NCBI RefSeq assembly: GCF_907165215.1
Contig: NZ_CAJRAY010000026.1
Location: 78,238-142,237 of the forward strand
DNA from: Thermobacillus xylanilyticus
Lineage (GTDB): Bacteria; Bacillota; Bacilli; Paenibacillales; Paenibacillaceae
Direction: 5' to 3'
Length of the DNA: 64,000 bases
Made by a program: the position numbers and the translations under genes. The notes beneath the pieces were generated by a model. That model saw nothing but the letters and a program-made list of their open reading frames with translations. It did no database searches and was not told the DNA's origin. Each line of letters starts with the position of its first letter. The first letter of the stretch is position 1. Of this stretch, positions 16,847 through 25,700 are shown piece by piece.

Positions 16847-17810
16847 GCTCTCCTCCGTCAAGGGTTACCGGCGAACCGGCAATCGTCTGTCGACGACGGC
16901 TTGCGCCGCCCTTCCATCGTGCATACATTCCTCAGGCGCAGTTCGATCACCAAGCGATCCTGAAGCGTTTGCCAGAGCCGTTCAATCCGCCCTTTGGCTT
17001 GCGGGGACAGCGCCTCGATGTGGATCATGCCCAGATCGGCGATCGCGCGTCCGAACGTGGAAAGTGACTGCGGTTCGCCGGCCAGTTCCTGCTCAATCGT
17101 TCGTTTGCCCTTGGGAGGGTGGAAAATCGAATGGCAGTCGCTGTACAGCGCAAGCGGTACTCCTTTGCGGCGCAGTCCCTCGATCATCACGGTCACGTAA
17201 CCCTCCAACGTCTCGGTCGGTCGGAAAGCGGCCGCGATGACTTCACCGGTGGCATCGTCGATAATACCGTGCAGGGTCAGTTGAGGACCGCGATCCTCCA
17301 GCCAGGCATAGGGGGACGCATCGATTTGCCACATCATGCCCGCTTGGGTTTTGCGAGGCCTGGGTCTGTGGACTTTTGGACGACGGCGTACCCGCGCAGG
17401 GCGCAACCCGCCTTCAAGGAGAATGCGCCGTACGGAAGACACGCTTAAGTGAATGTTCTCGTGTTCGGCTAACAGTTCGGCAAAGTGAGTCGAATTGCTT
17501 CCGAAGTAGCGATCTTGATACAGGTGCTGCACGCGTTGTTTGAGCGAATCGGCCAAGGTGTGAGCGGGCTTTTTCCCTCGATTCCCATGAGCCATTGCTG
17601 GCGCACCTCCGTTCCGATATTTTGCCTTGAGCCGATACGCTTGACGGACACTGATGCCCAGGTTGCGTGCAACGTCCTGTTCCGTGAGATGACCGTCGAT
17701 CCATTTCTCAATGACCATAACGCGTTTCAGTTCGTCCTTTGTCAAAGTGATCTGCTCCTTACTCATACTGACATTTTCTCGGAACAGTTACACCCTGACA
17801 ATATCACAGA
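16847..17810 (-). mobile_element. Remnant of an ISNCY (IS1202-like) insertion sequence
   Basis: It contains a 3'-truncated DDE transposase. The outer left part of the element on the transposase C-terminal side is gone, together with the 5' part of ytqA. The right end is set approximately: AT-rich sequence with GTGATATTGTCAGG / TGTTCCGAGAAAATGTCAG on the minus strand precedes the transposase start and probably includes the terminal repeat. A target duplication cannot be recognised because one end is missing. Confidence 0.7.
16858..17766 (-). pseudogene. ISNCY-family transposase, 3' truncated
   Basis: The 302 residues start normally (MSKEQITLTKDELKRVMVIE) with a helix-turn-helix (LTEQDVARNLGISVRQAYRLKAKY) and an integrase-type core with DDE residues visible: MMWQIDASPYAW (Asp), LYSDCHSIFH (Asp) and AKGRIERLWQTLQDRL (Glu). 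Homology stops at RLRNVCTME; the final residues GRRKPSSTDDCRFAGNP are junction sequence. Full members have roughly 100 more residues. The family-typical SDRH is SDCH here. Probably inactive. Confidence 0.82.
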
Positions 17811-17889
17811 ACAACAACACCATTGACCGTACCCTCTGTCGAAAAACGATAAAAACTGTTATGATAAAGAAATCCCTGCTGTAAGGGTG

Positions 17890-17916
17890 ATGGGACGTGA
17901 CCAAGAAAGCAGATGA
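17890..17916 (+). CDS. Putative leader peptide MGRDQESR
   Basis: An 8-codon ORF preceded by GTAAGGGTG ends 5 nt before the hairpin that hides the MFS gene's Shine-Dalgarno. Another tiny ORF (MIKKSLL, 17861-17884) lies just upstream. Short leaders of this kind control drug exporters and resistance methylases by ribosome stalling. That this one is translated is inference. Confidence 0.4.
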   Translation: MGRDQESR

Positions 17917-17921
17917 TCACG

Positions 17922-17953
17922 CCTCCTGAAAAATGCATTCATTTTTTGGGAGG
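17922..17953 (+). promoter_or_regulatory. Hairpin sequestering the Shine-Dalgarno of the MFS gene
   Basis: CCTCCTGAAAAATG pairs over all 14 positions (two G-U) with CATTTTTTGGGAGG around a 4-nt loop. The 3' arm holds GGGAGG, the ribosome binding site 9 nt ahead of the ATG at 17963. The U-run is inside the stem, so it is not a terminator. This arrangement fits translational attenuation. Confidence 0.65.
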
Positions 17954-17962
17954 CTGTAACAA

Positions 17963-19354
17963 ATGAATATGAAGTCTGCAAGATGGCTGATGATCGTACT
18001 GATTCTGTCTTCCCTGCTGGCCGCCGTCACGGTGGACATGGTGAACCCTGTTCTCGGCCTGATCAGCGAATCGCTGCAGGCGACAAAAGCTCAGGCCGGC
18101 TGGGTGGTGACCGGCATTACACTCCTGCTCGCGATCGGCATTCCGCTGTACGGCCGGTTGGCGGATGATATGGAACTGCGGAAGCTGTACACGTTCTCCG
18201 CCTTGGTCCTGGCTATCGGAAGCCTGATCTGCGTGCTGGCTCCCAATCTGGCGGTGCTGGTATTCGGGAGGATGGTTCAGGGAATCGGAATGGCCGCCAT
18301 ACCGGTCTTGTCCGTGGTGGCGGTTTCGAAGGTTTTCACGGAAGGTCAGCGCGGCATGGCGCTCGGCATGGTTGCAGGATGCATCGGCATCGGAACGGCC
18401 TTCGGACCGGTCTTCGGCGGCGTAGTCGGTCAATCCTGGGGATGGCCTGCATTGTTCTGGATCACGTTCATCCTGTCGCTCGTCATTGCGGTCGGCTCAT
18501 TCTATGCCTTGTCCGGCATCACAACGGCAAGCGCAGCGGGAGACACGGGATCGTTTGATTGGGCGGGCGGCGCCCTGCTCGTACTGGCCGTCGGATTGTT
18601 CCTTCTGGGCATCACGCAAGGGGAGAGCAGCGGTTTCGCCTCATCCACGGTTCTGGGCTGTCTTGCCGGTTCCCTGATTTCCGCCATCGGGTTCGTCTGG
18701 CGGATCCGCGCGGCAAGCCGCCCGTTCGTGCCGCCGGTCCTGTTCAAGAACCGCCACTTTGTTCATGCGTTGATCGTGGCATTCATGTCTGCGTTTGCCT
18801 ATTTCGCCATCCTCGTATACGTTCCGTTGCTGAATCTGGAGGTTCACGGGCTCACCCCCGGAGAAGCCGGCCTGACCCTGTTGCCGGGAGGCGCCGCTGT
18901 CGCCCTCTTGTCGCCGTGGGTCGGCCGAATCTCCGATCGAATCGGAACCAAGCCGCTCGTGATGGCCGGGGTGATCGCAATGGGAGGATCCGCGCTGTTC
19001 CTGTCGACGTTTGCTTCGGGCGCTTCCCCCGTCCTGAGTGCATTGGGCGTCATGGGGGCGGGAATCGCGTTTGCCCTCATCAACTCGCCCGTGACGAATT
19101 CGGCCGCCGGCGTCCTTCAGAAGGATACCATCGGGGCCGGCATGGGATTCTTCCAGGGCGCCCTCTATCTCGGGGCGGGAACGGGAGCCAGCCTCGTCGG
19201 CGCATTGCTGCACGCGCGGAGCGATGCCGAGGTTCCGTTAAACCCCGTATATGCCCTGCATGCCGTCAACTACTCCGACGCCTTTCTGTCGGTGGCCGCG
19301 GCGGCGTGCATCGCCCTCATCGCAAGTGTCGGATTGAAGAAGGATGCGAAATAA
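17963..19354 (+). CDS. MFS multidrug exporter, DHA2 (14-TM) type
   Basis: The 463-residue membrane protein has about 14 transmembrane segments. Motif A-like YGRLADDMELRKLY lies after TM2, RMVQGIGMAAIPVLSVVAV matches motif B, and GPVFGGVVGQSWGWPALFW matches motif C of drug:H+ antiporters. Its layout resembles Tet(L)/Bmr3-like exporters. Translation is probably controlled by the SD-hiding hairpin and leader ORF just upstream. It stands alone between the IS remnant and a strong terminator. Confidence 0.88.
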   Translation: MNMKSARWLMIVLILSSLLAAVTVDMVNPVLGLISESLQATKAQAGWVVTGITLLLAIGIPLYGRLADDMELRKLYTFSALVLAIGSLICVLAPNLAVLVFGRMVQGIGMAAIPVLSVVAVSKVFTEGQRGMALGMVAGCIGIGTAFGPVFGGVVGQSWGWPALFWITFILSLVIAVGSFYALSGITTASAAGDTGSFDWAGGALLVLAVGLFLLGITQGESSGFASSTVLGCLAGSLISAIGFVWRIRAASRPFVPPVLFKNRHFVHALIVAFMSAFAYFAILVYVPLLNLEVHGLTPGEAGLTLLPGGAAVALLSPWVGRISDRIGTKPLVMAGVIAMGGSALFLSTFASGASPVLSALGVMGAGIAFALINSPVTNSAAGVLQKDTIGAGMGFFQGALYLGAGTGASLVGALLHARSDAEVPLNPVYALHAVNYSDAFLSVAAAACIALIASVGLKKDAK

Positions 19355-19363
19355 CCACAACAC

Positions 19364-19386
19364 AACCTGCCGGCTTCCGGCAGGTT
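19364..19386 (+). terminator. Terminator of the MFS gene
   Basis: AACCTGCCGG and CCGGCAGGTT form a perfect 10-bp stem with a 3-nt loop, followed by GCTTGTTT. Confidence 0.8.
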
Positions 19387-19424
19387 GCTTGTTTCGATGA
19401 GCCGCTCCTTCCGCCAAGGGCTTT

Positions 19425-19767
19425 TCATCGAACGAAAAATAAATTGTACACATACTGATGCGCCGCAACATACAGCACGCAACATGACAAGACCGGGACG
19501 ATCATTTTGGCATCCGGCTGCAGAAAGTATCTTGTCCGATGATGCAAGATAAAGATCAGCCCGGCCAGCGCGATCAGGATATAGAAAATCAGGTCGGCAT
19601 ATTGGGTTACATCGATGAATGCCAGGTGATGCCTTAACGGCCCTCCGCCCAGTTCCTTCTCCCCGATGGTCAGAACGTCCGGCGTGTGCAGCTTCGGATA
19701 AAAAAATATTCCGGAACAGAACGGCAATCAGCAGGTACAGTCGTTATGAAGTGTTATGGAACATCAT
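19425..19767 (-). pseudogene. Membrane protein remnant with a stop and a frameshift
   Basis: Read on the minus strand from ATG 19764 or 19767, the sequence gives MFHNTS, a TAA, then RLYLLIAVLFRNIF; after an indel at the seven-T run (19700-19706) it continues as YPKLHTPDVLTIGEKELGGG and two hydrophobic segments (LIFYILIALAGLIFIL, MIVPVLSCCVLYVAA). The continuity of a plausible membrane protein across the stop and the shift suggests decay. The ORF from TTG 19727 (100 aa) alone is a less likely real gene. Family unknown. Confidence 0.5.
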
Positions 19768-19824
19768 GCCGTTTCCGCCGGCGACGTGCAACCTTGAATT
19801 GGGCTTGGCATTTCCGATCTAACC

Positions 19825-19867
19825 GTTGACAAGTCAACCATTCTTCCATTATAGTTGACTTATCAAC
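19825..19867 (+). promoter_or_regulatory. MarR-gene promoter with twin operators
   Basis: TTGACA (19826-19831) and TATAGT (19850-19855) are separated by 18 nt. GTTGAC-AA-GTCAAC (19825-19838) covers the -35 and GTTGACTTATCAAC (19854-19867) covers the -10. The two near-identical palindromes are 29 nt apart, close to three helical turns, as expected for autoregulation by the MarR protein encoded 28 nt downstream. Confidence 0.75.
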
Positions 19868-19894
19868 CATTCCAGTGCACGGAGGCGGCGCACC

Positions 19895-20380
19895 ATGAAC
19901 GACCATCACAAAGAAAGCATCGGGAAATGGATCTCGGTACTCCATCGCCAATTCCAGATGTACCTGAACCGGGAACTGAAGCCGTACGGCATCCGCTCGT
20001 CGGAGTATATTTATCTCGTGAATCTGGACGAGGAAGACGGCGTCTCCCAGGAGACGCTGTCCCGGAACCTGTACATCAACAAGGCCGCGACGGCGCGGGC
20101 GATCAGCCGGCTGGAGAAGCTCGGACTTGTGCGCAGGGCGCGCGACCAGAACGACGCCCGGGCATACGCGGTGACGCTGACCCCTGAAGGGCTGAAGATA
20201 CGCGATGTGATCCAAGAGAAGCTGCGAAAGTGGACCCGGGCGCTCGAAGAGGGGCTCACCGAAGACGAGTACGCGTTCATGATGCGCACCATCAAGCGCA
20301 TGTCGGCGAACGCACTGGCGCTGGTCGAAGCCGGACGCCATGATGCGGGAGAAGAAGGAGGTGCGGATGACGATGACTGA
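19895..20380 (+). CDS. MarR-family transcriptional repressor
   Basis: The 161-residue protein has a dimerisation helix at the N-terminus and a winged helix-turn-helix (VSQETLSRNLYINKAATARAISRLEKLGLVRRARDQNDARAYAVTLT, about 50-100). It overlaps the MFS exporter gene by 14 nt and its promoter carries two palindromes, so it probably represses itself, the exporter and the DUF5519 gene until an inducing compound binds. GGAGGCGG precedes the ATG. Confidence 0.92.
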   Translation: MNDHHKESIGKWISVLHRQFQMYLNRELKPYGIRSSEYIYLVNLDEEDGVSQETLSRNLYINKAATARAISRLEKLGLVRRARDQNDARAYAVTLTPEGLKIRDVIQEKLRKWTRALEEGLTEDEYAFMMRTIKRMSANALALVEAGRHDAGEEGGADDDD

Positions 20381-21773
20381 CCAACTGACACATGACGAGC
20401 AACGCGAACGGGCCGGCATGCGGCTGATGCGGCTGATGATGGTCACGGCGGTGCTGTCGTTCATGAGCGCCAGCTCGTTCAACATTGTCGTGCCGGAGAT
20501 CAGCCGGCAGTTCGGGATCACGCTGGCGCAGGCGAGCTGGCTGTCTTCCGGCTATACGCTCTTTTACGGTTTCGGCACCGTCGTCTACGGCAAGCTGGCG
20601 GACCGGTTCGCGCTGCGGCCGATCATCACCATCGGTCTGTTCATCTTCACGGCGGGTTCCCTGACCGGCCTGCTGTCGCAGACGTTCTGGACGGCGCTCG
20701 CGGGGCGGCTGCTGCAAGCGGCCGGCGCGTCCGTCGTGCCGGCGATGGCCATGATTCTGCCGATCCGGTATTTCGCGCCGGAACGCAGAGGTTCGGCGAT
20801 CAGCATGACCGCGGTCGGGCTGGCGATCGGCGGCGTGCTCGGCCCGGTCGTCTCGGCGCTGCTGCTCAGCTTCGCGAACTGGCGGTGGCTTTATGTACCG
20901 TCCTTGCTGATGCTGGCGCTCTTGCCGCTGTTCCGCAAATATCTGAAAGCGGCAGACGCCGCCGGCAACCCGCAAGGGAAGCTCGACACCCCCGGCGGCG
21001 GGCTGCTGCTTGCGGCGACGGCAGCGCTGCTGCTCGCATTCACCTGGTGGAACGTCTGGCTGTTCGCGGCGTTCGCCGCCGCGCTGGCGCTGTTCATCGT
21101 TCACATCCGGCGCGTGCGGGAGCCGTTCGTGCGGCCGGCCCTGTTCCGGAATCGGAAATATCGGACCGGTCTTATGATGACCTCGCTGATCGCCGCGGCC
21201 TCGAACGGCGTGTTCCTGCTGACGCCGATGCTGCTGGCGGACGTGTACCATCTCGAATCCCAGTGGATCGGCTTCGCCCTGGTGCCTGCCGCTTTCGCGG
21301 CGGCCGTGCTCGGCAGGCGCGGCGGCAAGCTGGCGGACCGCAAGGGGAATCTTGCGCTCTACGCCATCGCCGCCGGGCTGCTCATCACCTGCTTCTCGCT
21401 CATGGGCCTCCTCGCGGGGACATTGCCCGTCTGGGCGATTCCGCTCGTCCTGATGTTCGGCAACGTCGGACAGACGTTCATCCAGGTCGCCATCACCAAC
21501 TCCGTGTCGGGCACGCTGCCGAAGCCGGAGGCGGGCGTCGGCATGGGCTTGTTCTCCATGACGAACTTTATCTCCAATGCGGTATCGGCCAGTTTGTACG
21601 GCGTCGCCGTCGAGGCGGGAAGAACCGGCTTGGCGCCCGAACTCGCACTGAACGCCGGAGCCTTCAATCTGATCTATGGTGCGCTGGCCGCCCTGCACAT
21701 CGTCCTGCTCATCGTCTATCGGGTTCGATTCGGCGCCGGGGCCGCGCGTGAAAGGAGCGTGACAAGCGGATGA
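20367..21773 (+). CDS. MFS multidrug exporter, DHA2 type
   Basis: The 468-residue protein has about 14 membrane spans; YGKLADRFALRPII is motif A, GRLLQAAGASVVPAMAMILP motif B and GPVVSALLLSFANWRWLYVPSL motif C. It exports drugs in exchange for protons. AAGGAGGTGCGG precedes the ATG at 20367 better than the upstream in-frame start at 20340. It is translationally coupled to the MarR gene before and, by a 4-nt overlap, to the DUF5519 gene after it. Confidence 0.9.
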   Translation: MTMTDQLTHDEQRERAGMRLMRLMMVTAVLSFMSASSFNIVVPEISRQFGITLAQASWLSSGYTLFYGFGTVVYGKLADRFALRPIITIGLFIFTAGSLTGLLSQTFWTALAGRLLQAAGASVVPAMAMILPIRYFAPERRGSAISMTAVGLAIGGVLGPVVSALLLSFANWRWLYVPSLLMLALLPLFRKYLKAADAAGNPQGKLDTPGGGLLLAATAALLLAFTWWNVWLFAAFAAALALFIVHIRRVREPFVRPALFRNRKYRTGLMMTSLIAAASNGVFLLTPMLLADVYHLESQWIGFALVPAAFAAAVLGRRGGKLADRKGNLALYAIAAGLLITCFSLMGLLAGTLPVWAIPLVLMFGNVGQTFIQVAITNSVSGTLPKPEAGVGMGLFSMTNFISNAVSASLYGVAVEAGRTGLAPELALNAGAFNLIYGALAALHIVLLIVYRVRFGAGAARERSVTSG

Positions 21774-22102
21774 CGGAACGAACGAAACCGCCGGCGTGGT
21801 TTGCCGAAGTATGCGCATGGCCGGGCGTGACGACGGGACCGCACCGGTTCGGCGGCACGGAATTTCTCGTAAACGGCAAAGAAATCGGCCATACGCACGG
21901 GTTTTCCCTCGTCGACATCCTGCTACCCAAGGCGGTGCGGGACGAAGCGATCGCACGCGGGAAAGCGTCCCCGCACCATATCCATCCGGAATCGAACTGG
22001 GTGTCGGTGCATGTCACCGATGACGCCGCGGCAGCCCATGCGGTCGAACTGCTGCGGTTCAACTACGATCGGCTGATGAACAAAGACAGCGTGCGGGACT
22101 GA
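21770..22102 (+). CDS. DUF5519 (luciferase-like) small protein
   Basis: The 110-residue protein has FGGTEFLVNGKEIGHTHGFSLVDILLPKAVRDEAI and ASPHHIHPESNWVSVHV, the conserved pattern of DUF5519, including histidines that may bind metal or ligand. Function is unknown. It overlaps the exporter by 4 nt, which makes it part of the MarR-controlled operon. Confidence 0.8.
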   Translation: MTERTKPPAWFAEVCAWPGVTTGPHRFGGTEFLVNGKEIGHTHGFSLVDILLPKAVRDEAIARGKASPHHIHPESNWVSVHVTDDAAAAHAVELLRFNYDRLMNKDSVRD

Positions 22103-22119
22103 TCCGCCGCTGTCTTTTT
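22085..22119 (+). terminator. Terminator of the marR-MFS-DUF5519 operon
   Basis: GACAGCG pairs with CGCTGTC and inner GCGG with CCGC, followed by TTTTTCCTTTT. The stem begins inside the last codons of the DUF5519 gene. Confidence 0.8.
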
Positions 22120-22354
22120 CCTTTTCACCAGTCTTCCGCCACACGCCATGACCGCAACCGTGCGGCGGCCGCCTTCCGACTTGCGCGATCGTACCGGCAT
22201 TTCTTTCTGTCGATCGTGCCGTTATGGAGCACATAGCAGGAAGCGCCGGGGATGTTCCGAAAATCTTATTAATTTCTGAAGCAACTTGCAATTGAACCAT
22301 ACTGCGGTATAATACGTCATTATTAAATGCCAGCGTCTTCCTGCGGCATCTCGG

Positions 22355-22792
22355 GTGGTCGGTATCGTGTTTTATATCCGGAACAATCTGCGGTTGGTAT
22401 TCTATCATCTGATCCTGCTGCTGCTCATCGCCGCCGCGGGCTACGGCCTATGGAGGGCGGGCGTGGACACCTTTCATATGATCGGCTGGTTCCCCGCCGT
22501 CATCGTGCCGGGCTCTTTCGTCATCGGCCTGTTGCTCACCCCTCATCGCAAAGCGCTGGGCAATGTGCTGTCCACCCTGTCCCTGCTGATCATCAGCCTG
22601 CTGCTTTATCCGGTCTACGCCCTGCATGACCTGGCGTTGGACGCGATTTATATGTACGGCCTGTTCCATCTGCCGTACGCCTGGCTTCCGCTGGTCGATT
22701 CGTTCCATGCCGTCAATGTGCTGCTCATCACCCTGCTGCCGTTTCTGGCCGCCACACTGGGAATATTTGTAAAGCGGAGGCTTGTCCGATGA
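22355..22792 (+). CDS. Hypothetical small integral membrane protein
   Basis: The 145-residue protein has about four hydrophobic segments (LVFYHLILLLLIAAAGYGL, FPAVIVPGSFVIGLLL, VLSTLSLLIISLLLYPVYAL, VLLITLLPFLAATLGIF). It starts with GTG 22355 (or GTG 22367). The stop overlaps the start of the 1015-residue secreted protein by 4 nt, so both are made together. No family recognised; a membrane partner of the secreted protein is inferred. About 250 nt before it hold no gene. Confidence 0.7.
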   Translation: MVGIVFYIRNNLRLVFYHLILLLLIAAAGYGLWRAGVDTFHMIGWFPAVIVPGSFVIGLLLTPHRKALGNVLSTLSLLIISLLLYPVYALHDLALDAIYMYGLFHLPYAWLPLVDSFHAVNVLLITLLPFLAATLGIFVKRRLVR

Positions 22793-25700
22793 GATTGTCG
22801 TTGAAGTTGCTATGGAAAAAGCTTCTCCCGGCCATCGTCCTGCTCGGCCTGCTCACCCAATGCGTCGGCGGTTCGGGAGACATCTCGCCCGTTCTTCCCG
22901 CCTCGCTTCTGAAGGAAGCCGAGGCTGCGCCGGCAGCGTCCGGCCCGGAAATCCATGTCGATGTCCTGTTCCTGCACGGCTCCGGGGGGATCAGCGCCGC
23001 CGGCATTCTCCATCACCTGCGGCAAACCACGGTGGCGAACGCGCGGCTGACGGTTCGGCAGCTGGATGCGGCCGCCATCGATGACTCCTATGATCTGGTG
23101 TACCTGGACCGGGACCTGACCGGCGAACCCGCCTGGCCGGAAGTCCGGGACCGGCTCATCGCCTATGTCGAGCAAGGCGGCATCCTGTTCCTGTCCCATG
23201 AATATGCGGACGCCTTCCCTGCGGCATTCACCGGCATCGCGGCCATGACGCCCATCGAGGATACCGAGCTGAACTTCGCGTATCCGGAAGTGCGCCGCAA
23301 CCTGCAGGGGATTCAGCGGGTGTGGCAGTCGTTCAGCGACATTTACGGCCGTTACAACGGGTTGAATCCGAAGTTTCATATTCATTTCGAAGAAGGCGCC
23401 GTGACGGATCAGGCCGTGCCGCTGGTGAAGAAGGGCGACCTCGCGCTGCTCACGGCCAATCAGGCGGGCGACGGCACCGTCATCTGGGCCAACAATTTCC
23501 TGCCGAACGAGCAGTTCATCACCCGCTTCGATCTGCAGGCCGAAGAAGGACAGAAATATTTCCACTTCGGCTATGCCAGCGCCAACTATCTGTTCCGGAC
23601 GGAACTGATCAAGTTCGCCGCGAAGGAGCACCACGGCTTCTCCGTGCAGAAAGCCTACGGCCCGTACGGCAGACCGGGGATGGCCTGGCAGGCGCACTAT
23701 GAGGCGCTGTATTCGTTCGTGCTGCGGGACATGATCAAATTCACCGAGCTGCTGGAAAAACACGACCAGGTCCCGACCTACTCCGTCGTGCGCGGCAGCT
23801 ACAACGGCGGCGTCTGGATGGAATCGCTCCGCTATCTGGAGAACATCGGCACCGACCAAGCGCCGCGGTTCGTCAATATGGAAAGCGACTCCTTCTTCTC
23901 CGCCGGCCGGGCGCTGACGACCAAGAAGGCGAACATCCATTTCGGCCGGGTGCCGGGATACAACTCGTTCCTGTCGCAGCTCGACACCAGCTGCCGGGCC
24001 TACCCGACAGCCGTCGACTGGAACCGGGACGGCGCGACGGACTTCATCATCGGCACGCATGACGGATACGTCTATTTCGCGGAAAATGACGGCGAGGCAA
24101 CAGACCTCGTCTTCAAGAAGCCCGTCAAGCTGAAAGGCGTCCGGACGGACAGCGACGCCGCGCCGTTCGTCGTGGACTGGGACGGCGACGGTCACCCCGA
24201 TCTGGTGCTCGGAAGCGGCAATGGCGAAGTCGTCCTGTACCGAAATAACGGCAAAAACAAGCTGAAGCTTGCGGGAACCTTCACCGCCGGCGGCCAGGCG
24301 CTGTCCGTCGCCGGAGCAGCCGCGCCCGCCGCCGCCGATTGGGACGGCGACGGCATCCCGGATCTCATCGTCGGGGACGCGGAAGGCAGCCTCCATCTGT
24401 TCAGGGGGACCGCCTCCGGTTCGCTCGAGCTTCACCCAGCCGAACCGATCCGGGCGGACGGCGAGCCGGTGAACGTCGGACGGTACGCCGCGCCGTTCGC
24501 GACCGACTGGAACAGCGACGGCATCCCCGACCTGCTGGTCGGCACCGAAAGCGGAGAGATCGTGCTGCTGGAAGGCCGGGAAGACGGCACGCTGACGAAC
24601 AAAGGGCCGCTTACGGGCGAGGAATACAATTTCTTCGGCACGAACACGATCAAGCCGGGGCGCAACGCGGTGCCCGTTGTCGTCGACTGGAACGGGGACG
24701 GGAAGAAGGATCTGATCACGGGACATCTGGAATTCGGCAGCCCTTACGCCATCGACAGTCCGCTGTTCCCCTATCCGAAGGATCTGCGGGGGAACCTCCG
24801 GTACATCCAGCGCAAGCATCTTCCGCTCATTCCGCACATGTACCTGCATGAATACATGTCGGACGAACGGGAGAAGCAGGAGATCGCCCTGCACAAGGCG
24901 GCCTTCCACGCGCTCGGCCTGGAATGGGACGACGACATGGGCGTCAACCATCATACGTGGCGAATCAACAAGGACGCGCTGCAGACGTTCCGCAACCAGC
25001 GGGAGGCGGGGATCTGGTGGAACTTCGGGTTCAATCCGCCGAACGTGAGCACGGCGCCGCGGGATGGGGCGGAGTTCCTGTTCGTCATTCCGTTCCTGCT
25101 GCCCGACGACAGCGGCGATACGCCGTCCGAGCCGTTCATGCTGTTCTCGCCGGCGCCCCACCCGCTCAACTACGGCATGGCATGGGACAGCCTGGCGCAG
25201 TTCGACATTCCGCTCATCAATTTTGAGCATATCGAGCACAGCATGAAGCCGGGAACGGATCTGTACGAGAAGCTGCTCAAGATGATCTCCGCCATGAACC
25301 GGGTCCGGGAGACGCACAAATACACCTTCATGACCGAGCAGCAGATCGCCCGGTCGCTGCTGAACACGTTCTATGCCGATGTGAAAGTGCAGGCGGACGG
25401 CGGACAGATTTATCTGACGCCTGACGGCTCGCAAGTGCCCGCCAATGTGAAGGAATACGCCGGCACGCTCGGCGTGAAGCTGGAGCTCGGCGAGGCGTAC
25501 GCGGACCGCGAAGTCGACACGTCCGGCATGTTCTATTACGAGGGCAATGGCGGGCATTACATCGGCATTCCCGGGCCGACGGCGGTCGATCTTGTCGACT
25601 CGTCCAAGATAACGGAGCGCCTCCATGTCGTCCGCAGCAACGGCCCGGTCGCGTTCACCGTCCGGGAGGGCGCGCTGGAGCTGCAGCTTGACGCGCAGGG

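Noticed and set aside
20292-21956. Minus-strand ORF of 554 codons opposite the MFS gene
   Set aside because: Gln/Arg/His-rich antisense frame with no domain; the plus-strand transporter is clear.
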